A stretch of DNA of 64,000 bases from Bacteriovoracaceae bacterium (GTDB taxonomy: Bacteria; Bdellovibrionota; Bacteriovoracia; Bacteriovoracales; Bacteriovoracaceae). Where the stretch lies: assembly GCA_017858255.1 (NCBI GenBank), contig JAFMBV010000006.1:1-64000 (forward strand), given 5' to 3'. Position numbers and translations under genes: made by a program. Below the pieces are notes generated by a model. It was not told the DNA's origin, searched no databases, and saw only the letters and a program-made list of their open reading frames with translations. The first letter of the stretch is position 1, and each line of letters begins with the position of its first letter. Below are positions 45,753 to 54,249 of this stretch, in pieces.

Positions 45753-47106
45753 TCTCGGGGCCATTCACAAAGCTTATGAGTATCAAACTCCTTATCAGAA
45801 GGTCGGAAAAGTCGTGTCCAATAACGGTTCCGTTTATGAGATTAGCCTCGGACGTGCTGTTATTGGTGCCAATGTAGAGTTTGTTACTGAGTTTGGTGAT
45901 AGTTCTCTAGGAGAAGTGGTCGCAATAAAGGGTAATCGTTGTTTAGCGATGCCTTACGACGAATTACCAGGCATAAACTCTGAAACAAGAGTTTATTTAA
46001 AAGGTCTAACAACCCAAATAAAAATCTCCTATGAAATGCTCGGACGGGTGGTCGATTTTCAAGGTAATCCTATCGATGATAAGGGACCTATTGAAGGTGA
46101 TAAAGAATTAAGGTCTATCTTCGGAGAAGCTCTTAATCCACTCCAGAGGCCTCCTATAAAAGAGGCGTTGGATACAGGTATCCATTCCATTAATTGCTTT
46201 ATGACTGCTGGAAAAGGTCAGAGGTTGGCGATCATGGCCGGCTCTGGTGTTGGTAAGTCTGTTACGATGGGTATGATTGCAAAGAATACGAATGCGGATA
46301 TAAATGTTATCGCCCTTATTGGTGAACGTGGACGGGAAGTCTTAGAGTTTATCGAAGGGGACCTTGGTGAAGAAGGGCTCAAGCGCTCTGTTGTTATTGT
46401 CGCTACTTCTGACCAATCTCCTTTAATTCGTGCAAAAGCTGCTTATAGTGCAACGACCATTGCTGAATATTTTAGAGATCAAAATCATGATGTCCTTTTC
46501 ATGATGGATTCTATTACCCGTTTCGCTATGGCGTATCGGGAAATTGGTCTCAATGCAGGAGAGCCACCAGGGCAAAAAGGTTACCCACCTGGCGTCTTTG
46601 CGCGCTTACCAAAACTTATGGAAAGAGCAGGTACGAAGGCAAACTCAGGTACCATTACTGGTCTTTATACGGTACTTGTTGAAGGTGGAGATATGGATGA
46701 GCCTATCGCCGATGCAGTTCGTGCTATTTCTGATGGTCACATAATCTTGAGTCGTGACTTAGCAGCGAAAAACCAGTTCCCAGCTATTGATATTCTTCAG
46801 TCGTTATCCAGGGTAATGAATAAAGTCGTCAGTAGAGAACACCGCATTGTCTCCTCCCATTTAAGGGATCTAATGGCAGCTTATAAAAATAACGAAGACC
46901 TAATCAATGTTGGTGCTTATGCGGCCGGAAGTAATATTAAGGTCGATAAGGCGATAGCTATCTATGACGATCTTATGGAACTAATGAGACAGATTCAAGA
47001 CATGAATGAGCCAATGAGTATTGAAGATTTATTTGATCAGATGGTTGAGCTGGCCCGCAAGGCGGAGAACTCTGTCGGAGTGTCGACCAATGAAGGGGCT
47101 AACTAA
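45742..47106 (+). CDS. fliI: Flagellum-specific ATPase FliI
   Basis: F1-like ATPase of flagellar type III export. Walker A GSGVGKSV (about 166-173), GERGREVLEF and Walker B VLFMMDSITRFAMAYREI are clear, plus the family block AGEPPGQKGYPPGVFARLP. The GTG at 45742 (GAGGGAG upstream) gives the usual 454 residues; the longer frame from 45670 is inside fliH. Confidence 0.95.
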   Translation: MSLDLGAIHKAYEYQTPYQKVGKVVSNNGSVYEISLGRAVIGANVEFVTEFGDSSLGEVVAIKGNRCLAMPYDELPGINSETRVYLKGLTTQIKISYEMLGRVVDFQGNPIDDKGPIEGDKELRSIFGEALNPLQRPPIKEALDTGIHSINCFMTAGKGQRLAIMAGSGVGKSVTMGMIAKNTNADINVIALIGERGREVLEFIEGDLGEEGLKRSVVIVATSDQSPLIRAKAAYSATTIAEYFRDQNHDVLFMMDSITRFAMAYREIGLNAGEPPGQKGYPPGVFARLPKLMERAGTKANSGTITGLYTVLVEGGDMDEPIADAVRAISDGHIILSRDLAAKNQFPAIDILQSLSRVMNKVVSREHRIVSSHLRDLMAAYKNNEDLINVGAYAAGSNIKVDKAIAIYDDLMELMRQIQDMNEPMSIEDLFDQMVELARKAENSVGVSTNEGAN

Positions 47107-47561
47107 TGGCCAAAAGGTTTAGTTTCAAGCTTGAGGGCTTATTAAAATTACGTCATTTTAAAGAAGAGCAGCTTAAAGTAGAGCTTGGTAAAATTAATTC
47201 AGATATTCAAAATACTAAAAATCGTATTAAAGAGTTACAGCAACATATTGATGAAGCTTATATTTCTCAAGAGCAGGCCATGAAAGAGAAAGTTGATGGT
47301 CAGTTTGCTCGTTTCTTCCCGTATTTTATTCAGGCCAAACGTGAAGACATTAAAAACCAAGAAAACCTTCTTTATAGCTTAGAGAGAAAATATCAAAGTA
47401 AGCTGAGAGAAGTGAGTTTGGCCATGGGTGAGAGTAAAGTTATTTTGAATATGAAAGAAAAAGAAAAAACTTCTTGGAAAAAAGAGAAAGATAAAAAAGA
47501 ACAAGAAGATATTGAAGAAATTATCGGTATGAGAAGAGTATTTAAGGAGAAGAGCATATGA
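47106..47561 (+). CDS. fliJ: Flagellar export protein FliJ
   Basis: A 151-residue, almost entirely coiled-coil protein (residues 20-145), the FliI-binding central stalk and export chaperone escort. N-terminal FSFKLEGLLKLRHFKEEQLK is the family start motif. Starts on the last base of the fliI stop (TAATG) and overlaps the next gene as ATGA. Confidence 0.85.
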   Translation: MAKRFSFKLEGLLKLRHFKEEQLKVELGKINSDIQNTKNRIKELQQHIDEAYISQEQAMKEKVDGQFARFFPYFIQAKREDIKNQENLLYSLERKYQSKLREVSLAMGESKVILNMKEKEKTSWKKEKDKKEQEDIEEIIGMRRVFKEKSI

Positions 47562-48106
47562 AAAAATATCTATTTATCTTTTGCCTTTTCTATATTGGTT
47601 TCAGTTTGGCCGTAGATGAAAAGCCGAATAGCGAATCTAAAAATTATACAGAGAAAGAGTTTCTTGATGCTGTTGATAAGGCCGTTAACAATCGCTTGGA
47701 AAGATTTAAACCTAAAAATTTGGTTGATCTTAGTAAAGAGTTTATGAAGAAGGAACGTGCCTTACAGTTAAGGGAATTAGAGATACAAAAACGAGGAGAA
47801 TCTCTGAAAGCGTCACAGGATGATTTAGGGAAAAAACTCAGGGAGCTCCAGGCAAGAAGTGGTAAATTACTTGGCTGCCTTGATGAAAATGATCAAAACC
47901 AGAAGAAAAGAGTCAACCATATGGTTGATGTTGTCTCCGGGATGAAACCTCAGAATGCCGCCGACGTGCTCTCTGTGCAAGACGTAGGCATAGCTGTGCG
48001 TATTTTGGGTGCACTAGCACCTGACAAAGTTTCTAAGATATTTAATGCCATGGATAAGGAAATATCTGCCCGACTTCAAAAACAGTTCATGAGTATGAAA
48101 AAATAG
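47558..48106 (+). CDS. MotE-like flagellar protein
   Basis: A 182-residue exported protein. Signal peptide (FIFCLFYIGFSLAVDE), a coiled coil (about 60-105) and an MgtE-N-like C-terminal domain (VSGMKPQNAADVLSVQDVGIAVRILGALAPDKVSKIFNAM). This layout is that of MotE, a periplasmic chaperone for the stator protein MotC in alphaproteobacteria; in other phyla this protein is known from fli operons. The exact client here is unknown. Confidence 0.75.
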   Translation: MKKYLFIFCLFYIGFSLAVDEKPNSESKNYTEKEFLDAVDKAVNNRLERFKPKNLVDLSKEFMKKERALQLRELEIQKRGESLKASQDDLGKKLRELQARSGKLLGCLDENDQNQKKRVNHMVDVVSGMKPQNAADVLSVQDVGIAVRILGALAPDKVSKIFNAMDKEISARLQKQFMSMKK

Positions 48107-48138
48107 ACTCTGACATAACGTGTTAACTCAAGGATGAG

Positions 48139-49446
48139 ATGCAGGCCAACCAAATAACAAATTCAGATCTTTTAGCGCTCCTGTCAGGAAGTGCTACAAA
48201 GGGAACCAAAGGTGCTGGTTCTTCTGATGCTGTTTTAGGTGAGTTTTCTCAACTCTTAGAAACACAAGGTTCTTTAGAAGGGTTGAGTTCAGATGATCTT
48301 CTAAACTTCTTTAAAAGAGGTAACGGTCAGCAAGAGAATTCTGCAATAGATGAATTAATGTCAAAGCTTCAAAGTAGCGAAGGCCAAGATCTTCTTAAAA
48401 GCTTAAATTTAAAAGATGGCGTTTTTACAAATCAAGAGGGCGAAGTCTTAGACCCTAAGTCTATGCTACAAGAATTAAATGTAAGTGAAGATGTTAGTGA
48501 ATCACTTACAAAAAATAATCCCATAAATACTAAATCTTCAAATAGCTTAAAGTCACAATTCAATCATAAAATGCCAAACGTTGAGGGCACTCAAAATCTA
48601 TCATTGAAAAAGAATGTAAATAATTCTCCTGATGTTAAATCTGCGGAAGACTTCTTGGCTCAGAGGAATGCGTTACAAAATAAGGCTCACGTACAAATTC
48701 AAAATAATAGACCAGTCCTTAAAAACATTAACCCTGGTCTTAGTCAGTATCGTAAAGAAAGTATTGTTACTGATAAGAGAGTGATTCGTTCCAATTCGAT
48801 TGATGGTTTTGAGCCACAAGTAGAATCTTCAAGTGATTTCCAAATGAGTGAGGTCTTCGAAGGTAATGGCGAGAATCAATTAGAAATACAAAATCTTCAA
48901 ACAAGTAAAAACTCTAGCGGTAAAGACAGTCAATTCTCTACAAAAGTTCAAGTCGTAGACATTAGTCAAATAAGTGCTGAAAATAAAACTGAGCTTATCA
49001 ATAAGGTCAGTGGATATATTGAGCAGTCCTATGTTGCCGGACAAGATTCTGTTGAGATGGTTGTAAAGCATGAAGAGCTTGGTCACTTTAGAGTTGCTGC
49101 TAATCGCACAGGTGCTGGTCAGCAGATTGATCTTGAAATAAATGCTATGAGTAAAGAGGGGCATCAGTTCTTCGTCGATAATGAGAGTGAACTAATTAAG
49201 AGTCTTACTCAAAATGGAGTTAAGATTTCCGATTTTAAAATAACTGCCAATAGTGAACTAGTTGGATTGACGGAAGGAAAGTCACAGCTAAGTGACAACA
49301 GTTCACAAGGACAGGGAAGTAGTGAAAGCTCATCTCAGTCTCAATATAGTCAAAAGGGACAAGGACAAGAGAGTTCTAACCAAGAAAGAAGACGCCAACT
49401 TTGGAAAAATGCTCAAGAGCATCAACAAAGTTTTCAAGCAGCTTAG
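48139..49446 (+). CDS. fliK: Flagellar hook-length control protein FliK
   Basis: Molecular ruler and export-specificity switch. The N-terminal 280 residues are low-complexity, Ser/Asn/Gln-rich and disordered as expected. The C-terminal Flg_hook domain is recognisable (DSVEMVVKHEELGHFRVAAN, GQQIDLEINAMSKEGHQFF, LTQNGVKISDFKI), followed by a Ser/Gln-rich tail. 435 residues. Placed between the MotE-like gene and flgD, as in many operons. Confidence 0.88.
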   Translation: MQANQITNSDLLALLSGSATKGTKGAGSSDAVLGEFSQLLETQGSLEGLSSDDLLNFFKRGNGQQENSAIDELMSKLQSSEGQDLLKSLNLKDGVFTNQEGEVLDPKSMLQELNVSEDVSESLTKNNPINTKSSNSLKSQFNHKMPNVEGTQNLSLKKNVNNSPDVKSAEDFLAQRNALQNKAHVQIQNNRPVLKNINPGLSQYRKESIVTDKRVIRSNSIDGFEPQVESSSDFQMSEVFEGNGENQLEIQNLQTSKNSSGKDSQFSTKVQVVDISQISAENKTELINKVSGYIEQSYVAGQDSVEMVVKHEELGHFRVAANRTGAGQQIDLEINAMSKEGHQFFVDNESELIKSLTQNGVKISDFKITANSELVGLTEGKSQLSDNSSQGQGSSESSSQSQYSQKGQGQESSNQERRRQLWKNAQEHQQSFQAA

Positions 49447-49459
49447 TTAAGGGATTTTA

Positions 49460-50359
49460 ATGCCAGATATTGGTAACCCAAATGCAACAAAGAACTCTTT
49501 TCGAAATATTTCGAGATACAATGGTCCGTCTCGTAACGAACCCAATAATCCAAACTCCTTTAAGAAAAATGATCAAAATGTAGGCGATGTTTTAAATGAG
49601 TTATCAGGCGCTCGTCGTGATGAAAAATTCGTTGATAAGGATCAGCACAATCGTATGGGTAAAGATGCTTTCTTAAAGCTACTCTCAACCCAACTTGCTA
49701 ATCAGGATCCTTTCAAGCCAGTTGATCAAAAAGAGTTTGCTGCAGATATGGCCCAGTTTGCTCAATTAGAACAATTAACAAATATGAACACAAAGATGGA
49801 TAAATCATCTGGTAACAATAATGAACAGCTCAAATATATGGGAGCTAGCTTTATTGGTAAGGCCATTCATACTTCTGGTACGGGAATTCCTTACGATGGA
49901 GAGAAGAACGCCGTAAATTTACCATTTCATCTGCCACGTCCGGCCAAGAATGTACTAATAAGAATTTTTGATAAATCAAATAATCTAATTGCTCAAATCG
50001 AAAGAGAGAGCATGGGAAGTGGCGCTAATAGTGTTACTTGGAATGGCGGACAAATGGATGGTATTCGCGCTGTTAAAGGCGATTACCATTTTGATGTTCA
50101 AGCATTCGATGAAAAGTTTCAACCCTTTAAAGGGGAGACTCGTGCAGAAGGTATTGTGACAGGTGTAAGCTTCGAAAACGGTGAAACAATGCTTACTGTA
50201 GGTGGTAACAAGAAAGTCGCCCTTAGAGACGTGGACTCATTTTTTAAGCCTAAACAAAAACACGCTGCGGCAAAAAGTCCCCAAATGGCAAAGGGATTGA
50301 AGTCTAAGGCTAACGCGGCCTATAATAATATGAGTGAACAAAATCATCAAGGTGATTAA
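49460..50359 (+). CDS. flgD: Flagellar hook capping protein FlgD
   Basis: Cap on which the hook is polymerised. The conserved block DAFLKLLSTQLANQDPFKPVDQKEFAADMAQFAQLEQLTNM (written here in parts: KLLSTQLANQDPFKP, FAADMAQFAQLEQ) and the FlgD Tudor/FNIII-like domain (RIFDKSNNLIAQIERESMGSG, GDYHFDVQAFD) are visible. 299 residues with a basic, Ala-rich C-terminal tail. Confidence 0.92.
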   Translation: MPDIGNPNATKNSFRNISRYNGPSRNEPNNPNSFKKNDQNVGDVLNELSGARRDEKFVDKDQHNRMGKDAFLKLLSTQLANQDPFKPVDQKEFAADMAQFAQLEQLTNMNTKMDKSSGNNNEQLKYMGASFIGKAIHTSGTGIPYDGEKNAVNLPFHLPRPAKNVLIRIFDKSNNLIAQIERESMGSGANSVTWNGGQMDGIRAVKGDYHFDVQAFDEKFQPFKGETRAEGIVTGVSFENGETMLTVGGNKKVALRDVDSFFKPKQKHAAAKSPQMAKGLKSKANAAYNNMSEQNHQGD

Positions 50360-50365
50360 AAGATA

Positions 50366-50776
50366 ATGGGTAAACAAGGACAAATTAATAGCATGCTCAT
50401 CCCTAATGTTTCGAAACTTCCGAAACATAGCAAGGTTGATAAAGCTAAGTCTGGCCAAGATGTTAACCCAAGTGAGTTTAAAAATTTACTTCAAGAAAAA
50501 GTCGGAACTCCACAAGGAGAAAGACCGATTCAACTCTCTGTTCATGCAGCGAAACGCTTGAAAGAGAGAAACTTGGAGATGGATAACGCTGAGTTTTTTA
50601 AATTAAGATCTGCCTTTAAAAAGTTACAAGAAAAAGGTGGTCAAGACTCTCTCGTTATCACAGATAAAGCAGCATATATTGTGGATGTGGCCAACAACAA
50701 AGTGGTTACAGCTATTGATAAAGAAAATATTGCAGAGAATGTTTTTACTAAAATTGACTCTACAGTATTGGTTTAA
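50366..50776 (+). CDS. Flagellar operon protein (FlbE-like/TIGR02530 type)
   Basis: A 136-residue protein of the small family found between flgD and flgE in many bacteria. Signature: SVHAAKRLKERNLEMD, then GGQDSLVITDKAAYIVDVANNKVVTAIDKEN and NVFTKIDSTVLV. Function is not established. I place it by motif and by this classic position. Confidence 0.75.
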   Translation: MGKQGQINSMLIPNVSKLPKHSKVDKAKSGQDVNPSEFKNLLQEKVGTPQGERPIQLSVHAAKRLKERNLEMDNAEFFKLRSAFKKLQEKGGQDSLVITDKAAYIVDVANNKVVTAIDKENIAENVFTKIDSTVLV

Positions 50777-50909
50777 AATTTTTAAGGTTGTCATTAACCG
50801 GGATAAATAAGCTGGTCCTTTTCGGAGGCTTAAAGTTTGAGGCCGTAGCCCTCTTTCAAATCCTAGGTAAATGATGTGTAGAAAACAATAGGAGTCTAGG
50901 AGGGACACT
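50777..50909 (+). promoter_or_regulatory. flgE leader with possible competing hairpins
   Basis: A 133-base gap before flgE. GAGGCT (about 50824) can pair with AGCCCTC (about 50848), while TTTGAGG and CCCTC..TCAAA can pair instead. I cannot match it to a riboswitch class and see no sigma-28 promoter. Confidence 0.25.
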
Positions 50910-52190
50910 ATGGGAATCTTGCGCTCGTTTAACATTGGAGTTTCAGGTCTGTCGGCCATGGGACAAGGTCTAAGCGTTATTTCTGATAACATTTCAAATT
51001 CGAGTACTTATGGATTTAAATCCTCTCGTGCAGAATTCCAAGATGTGTTAGCTCAGTCACTTAAGGGTATCGACGGTGGAGATCAGCTTGGAGCTGGTGT
51101 GAAGCTTGGTCACGTAAAAGCGATTATGACCCAAGGTGATGTTGCTAGAACAGAATCAATTACCGATTTAGCGATCAACGGAAACGGTTTCTTTAGAGTC
51201 GAAGCTCCTTTTGGATACGGCTATACTAGAGACGGTTCTATGAACTTTGATAAGGAAGGTTTCCTCGTTAGTGGTGATGGTAATAAAATTCAAGGTTTCA
51301 TGGCTTCAGAAAAAGGTGAAATCACCAATCAAGTAGGGGCCATTAAATTAGGGAATACGACAATTCCTGCTGAGGCCACTACAAAAATTGATCTAAGTAT
51401 GAACTTAGATTCAAGAGTTAAGATAAAGCAATTTAACCCTAATGAGCCAGAAGATACCTCCAACTTCTCTCATTCTGTAACAGTTTATGACAACGTAGGT
51501 ACCGCAAGACTAGTTACTGTTTATTATAATAAATCTGCTAATAATAACTGGGACTACCGAGTTATGGCCGATGGAAAAGATGCTAACAATGCCGAGCCAG
51601 GAAAAATGGTTGAGATGGCTGCTGGTAAGCTTGTCTTTAATGACAAAGGTGTTCTTCAGGAAGAGGTCGTAAATAGCAACTCGTTCAATTTTAATCAAGG
51701 TGCTGGTCAAAATCAGCAAATTAAAATGAGCTGGGGTGAGTCTATCTCTGAAGGTGGTACAGGTCTTGATGCTACAACTCAGTATGGTTCAGACTCTGCA
51801 ATTGGAAGGCACACGCAAGATGGTGCTACTGCCGGTACATTAGGATCACTATCATTTAATGATGACGGTATTCTAACTGCAGTTTACGACAATGGTGAAT
51901 CTCGCAATATTGCTTCAATTGCCATTGCAAAGTTTGAAAATAACGAAGGACTTTTTAAAGTAGGTAAGAACCTTTTTAAAGAGTCTCGTAAGTCAGGTCA
52001 AGCGGCCCTGGGCAAACCCGGTGAAAGTGGGCGTGGTGAAGTTCTTTCTAAATCAATAGAGCTCTCAAACGTTGATATCGCCACTGAGTTTGTAGAACTC
52101 ATGAAAGCACAACGAAACTTTTCAGCGAACGCAAAAACTCTTCAAACTTCTGATGAAATGTTACAGGAAGTTCTTAGCATTAAGAGATAA
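50910..52190 (+). CDS. flgE: Flagellar hook protein FlgE
   Basis: Builds the hook. N-terminal FNIGVSGLSAMGQGLSVISDNISNSSTYGFKSSRAEF and C-terminal LSNVDIATEFVELMKAQRNFSANAKTLQTSDEMLQEVLSIKR form the paired D0 helices (shown as families in short parts: NISNSSTYGFK, FVELMKAQRNFSANAKTLQT). A D1/D2 insert lies between. 426 residues. AGGAGG 6 bases upstream. Last gene of the flagellar run. Confidence 0.95.
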   Translation: MGILRSFNIGVSGLSAMGQGLSVISDNISNSSTYGFKSSRAEFQDVLAQSLKGIDGGDQLGAGVKLGHVKAIMTQGDVARTESITDLAINGNGFFRVEAPFGYGYTRDGSMNFDKEGFLVSGDGNKIQGFMASEKGEITNQVGAIKLGNTTIPAEATTKIDLSMNLDSRVKIKQFNPNEPEDTSNFSHSVTVYDNVGTARLVTVYYNKSANNNWDYRVMADGKDANNAEPGKMVEMAAGKLVFNDKGVLQEEVVNSNSFNFNQGAGQNQQIKMSWGESISEGGTGLDATTQYGSDSAIGRHTQDGATAGTLGSLSFNDDGILTAVYDNGESRNIASIAIAKFENNEGLFKVGKNLFKESRKSGQAALGKPGESGRGEVLSKSIELSNVDIATEFVELMKAQRNFSANAKTLQTSDEMLQEVLSIKR

Positions 52191-52234
52191 TTAACTAGGA
52201 TGGTTAATTAACAATCAGAAGAAGAGATCGAAGG

Positions 52235-52266
52235 GAAACCCCGCTTGCAGGCGGGGTTTCTTTTTT
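52235..52266 (+). terminator. Strong terminator ending the flagellar run
   Basis: GAAACCCCGC (52235-52244), loop TTGCAG, GCGGGGTTTC (52251-52260), then six Ts, 45 bases after flgE. A perfect 10-bp stem. Confidence 0.95.
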
Positions 52267-52392
52267 CGTGCTTTAAAAATATGGCACTTTTTAAGATTTT
52301 TTGAGCTCTTATGTGCTTGTTTTTTCATGAGCTGGTTTTGCCTCGAAAAAGGTTTAAAATTTCATCGTTATGATTTATGAGGAGCATGAACA

Positions 52393-53145
52393 ATGGAAGC
52401 ACAGTCAAAACTTATTAGGGTTATTTCAATTGTGGCCTTCTTATTAATTACTGAGCCTTTCTTTAAAGTGGCAGTGATGAAAATACAAACCGGCTTAGAG
52501 TGGAGTTTGGTGTGGTCAAATATCTTAGAGAACTCTCATAGCTTTTCACGCTTTTTTCTATTTTGGATATTGTCTCCACTAACTGGTATTTTTCTTTTGA
52601 CCTACTCTTCAGTGGCCTATGCGCTTTACTTCTTACTGAGTGGCTTTAGGCTTTACCTCCTTTTGAATTATACCCCTTTTGATTGGCCCTATTTCTCCAC
52701 ACATCCTCCCTTTAGTGCTTACCTTTTTGAAATCGTTAATATCACCTTGTTTTCCTATCTCTTTTATCCATTAGTGCAGCGATTTATTCTAAGCCGATAT
52801 CTGAGAAACTATTGGGACGCGAGAGGACGCATTGAATGTAAGTTTGACGCCTATCTCTTTATAGAAGGTTTTGATTGTGCGCAGTTGGGTATTGTTAGAA
52901 ATATTAGTAGTGGTGGCCTTAGTATTGAAGTTCCAAAGCTTGATCATAAGGTTGAGATGGGAAAAGTTTCGTTTATTGACCCTTTTGGTGTTCCCTTCTC
53001 TTGTGATTTTAAATGTGCCAGTAAGAGAGATAGTGGTGGTTCTGTTACTCTTGGTCTTGAGTTTCAAAATATCACACCTAAGGAAAAGATCTATCTAAGG
53101 TCCTCCTTTAAAGAGTTCTTACCTGTCGAAAATTTAAACGTATAA
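52393..53145 (+). CDS. Membrane protein with C-terminal PilZ-like domain
   Basis: A 250-residue protein: three or four hydrophobic helices (about 10-30, 58-100, 115-130) and a soluble C-terminal domain (about 135-245) with the PilZ core NISSGGLSIE and the closing GLEFQNITPKEKIYLRSS. The first PilZ element, RxxxR, is not clear (RGRIECKF is the best candidate), so cyclic-di-GMP binding is unproven. It sits between the flagellar operon and the pilus operon, a plausible place for a switch between swimming and attachment. Confidence 0.65.
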   Translation: MEAQSKLIRVISIVAFLLITEPFFKVAVMKIQTGLEWSLVWSNILENSHSFSRFFLFWILSPLTGIFLLTYSSVAYALYFLLSGFRLYLLLNYTPFDWPYFSTHPPFSAYLFEIVNITLFSYLFYPLVQRFILSRYLRNYWDARGRIECKFDAYLFIEGFDCAQLGIVRNISSGGLSIEVPKLDHKVEMGKVSFIDPFGVPFSCDFKCASKRDSGGSVTLGLEFQNITPKEKIYLRSSFKEFLPVENLNV

Positions 53146-53258
53146 AATTCTACACATTTTTCAATAGTATTCGTTTTACCAAGGGGTTAAGAATTGCCTC
53201 CTGGTGTCTTTATTTCACGTAAGTGACAAAAAGTTTTACAATTAACTTATCACTACAA

Positions 53259-53280
53259 CCTGTAAACGGACTTTTACAGG
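53259..53280 (+). promoter_or_regulatory. Inverted repeat upstream of the pilus promoter
   Basis: CCTGTAAA (53259-53266), six-base loop, TTTACAGG (53273-53280): a perfect 8-bp dyad without a T run. It ends 20 bases before a sigma-54 promoter, the place for an activator or repressor site. Confidence 0.55.
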
Positions 53281-53299
53281 TTTGGTTTCCGGTTTTTCT

Positions 53300-53315
53300 T
53301 GGCATGATTTTTGTA
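53300..53315 (+). promoter_or_regulatory. Sigma-54 promoter of the pilus operon
   Basis: TGGCATG-ATTT-TTGTA: the -24 element TGGCA with GG at 53301-53302, four-base spacer and -12 element TTGTA, at the exact consensus distance (TGGCACG N4 TTGCA, two mismatches). Transcription would begin near 53327, 29 bases before the pilin ATG. Confidence 0.7.
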
Positions 53316-53355
53316 TCAATAATTGTCAGAAAGAATCATCCCCCACGGAGGAAAT

Positions 53356-53826
53356 ATGAAAAAGTCTTTAATTCTGGCCCTATTTTTATCATTCACTGCA
53401 CCTATGGCCTTCGCAGAACAGGGCACACTTCTTTTAAGAGGTGAGGTTTTAGAGGTTCTTTCTATTGATGTTGTTGCAGAAGCTGGTGCCACGACTCTTG
53501 ATTTGTCTGCATCTCCGACAAACCTTAAGGTTGCTACTGTACAAGAGGGATCCAACTCGAAAACGGGATATAAGATTAATATGAGCTCTGCTGGTAACGG
53601 TTTTCTTAAAAACGGTACCTTAGATTCTTTGGCCTATGAAATTAACTACGGAGCCTTTGGTTTCATTACTCCTACAACAGCTGGGACCGATGTTAAAACT
53701 CAATTAGTAGGTGGTGTGTATGGTGTGTTTACCGACGTAAACATTAAATATACTGGAAAGCCTGCGGTAGAGATGACTGAGGGTATTTATGAAGATACAT
53801 TAACCTTCACAATTTCAGCTAATTAG
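53356..53826 (+). CDS. Major pilin-type subunit, archaic chaperone-usher pilus
   Basis: A 156-residue secreted beta protein: signal peptide (MKKSLILALFLSFTAPMAFA), then a compact Ig-like domain with the usual C-terminal strand GIYEDTLTFTISAN, which resembles the spore-coat-U/Csu type GxYxDT motif. ATG at 53356 with GGAGG 5 bases upstream. First gene of a pilus operon with its own sigma-54 promoter; a strong hairpin just after it suggests it is the abundant product. Confidence 0.7.
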   Translation: MKKSLILALFLSFTAPMAFAEQGTLLLRGEVLEVLSIDVVAEAGATTLDLSASPTNLKVATVQEGSNSKTGYKINMSSAGNGFLKNGTLDSLAYEINYGAFGFITPTTAGTDVKTQLVGGVYGVFTDVNIKYTGKPAVEMTEGIYEDTLTFTISAN

Positions 53827-53862
53827 AGAGTCAAATTTTAAGATCTTAAGTTTATTATAGAA

Positions 53863-53900
53863 ATACCCGACTAGTTAAGTATGACTAATCGGGTATTTTT
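53863..53900 (+). terminator. Terminator-like hairpin after the major pilin, spanning the next start codon
   Basis: Bases 53863-53875 pair with 53884-53896: 12 of 13 pairs with one C-A mismatch, followed by TTTTT (53896-53900) and a T-rich run. The 8-base loop contains the ATG (53881) of the small pilin gene. It would end or attenuate most transcription after the pilin. Confidence 0.7.
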
Positions 53901-54162
53901 GATTTTATTCCTATTTATCTTTCATTTTACGGCCAGTGCGCGTGGCACCGCCAGCCTTCAGCTCGCTGCTAGGGTATATTCAAGTCTAAGTGTTACAGGT
54001 GGAGTTGTTGGAGGAGGAAACTCTGAAGCTAGCGCCTCTAATGCGCGAATTAAAACAAATATGCCGATTGGAAGCTATATTGTCTATGAAGACCAGGGGT
54101 CTAGTCGAAATCAGTATAAAAAAGAAAAAGGCTATCGAAAATTGATAGTGGAAGTTAAGTAA
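53881..54162 (+). CDS. Small secreted pilin-like protein
   Basis: A 93-residue protein with a signal peptide (VFLILFLFIFHFTASA) and a short mature part (RGTASLQLAARVYSSLSV...) whose start parallels the major pilin (QGTLLLRGEVLEVLSIDV). It is about half a pilin domain, so it may be a remnant or a minor anchor. No Shine-Dalgarno; its ATG is in the loop of the hairpin. 87 bases separate it from the chaperone gene. Confidence 0.45.
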   Translation: MTNRVFLILFLFIFHFTASARGTASLQLAARVYSSLSVTGGVVGGGNSEASASNARIKTNMPIGSYIVYEDQGSSRNQYKKEKGYRKLIVEVK

Positions 54163-54249
54163 CCCTTAACTAAGGTTTCCAAAACATTTAAAATATTAAA
54201 GAAGCAAGAGCATGGATTTCTTGTAATCGCCTATGGACAGGTAGCCTTT

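Noticed and set aside
50777-50909. Cyclic-di-GMP-I riboswitch before flgE
   Set aside because: GGCTTAAAG-like pieces are suggestive, but the conserved core cannot be aligned.
52282-52297. A second sigma-54 promoter (TGGCAC...) before the PilZ gene
   Set aside because: The -24 half is good, but the -12 half reads AAGAT instead of TTGCA.
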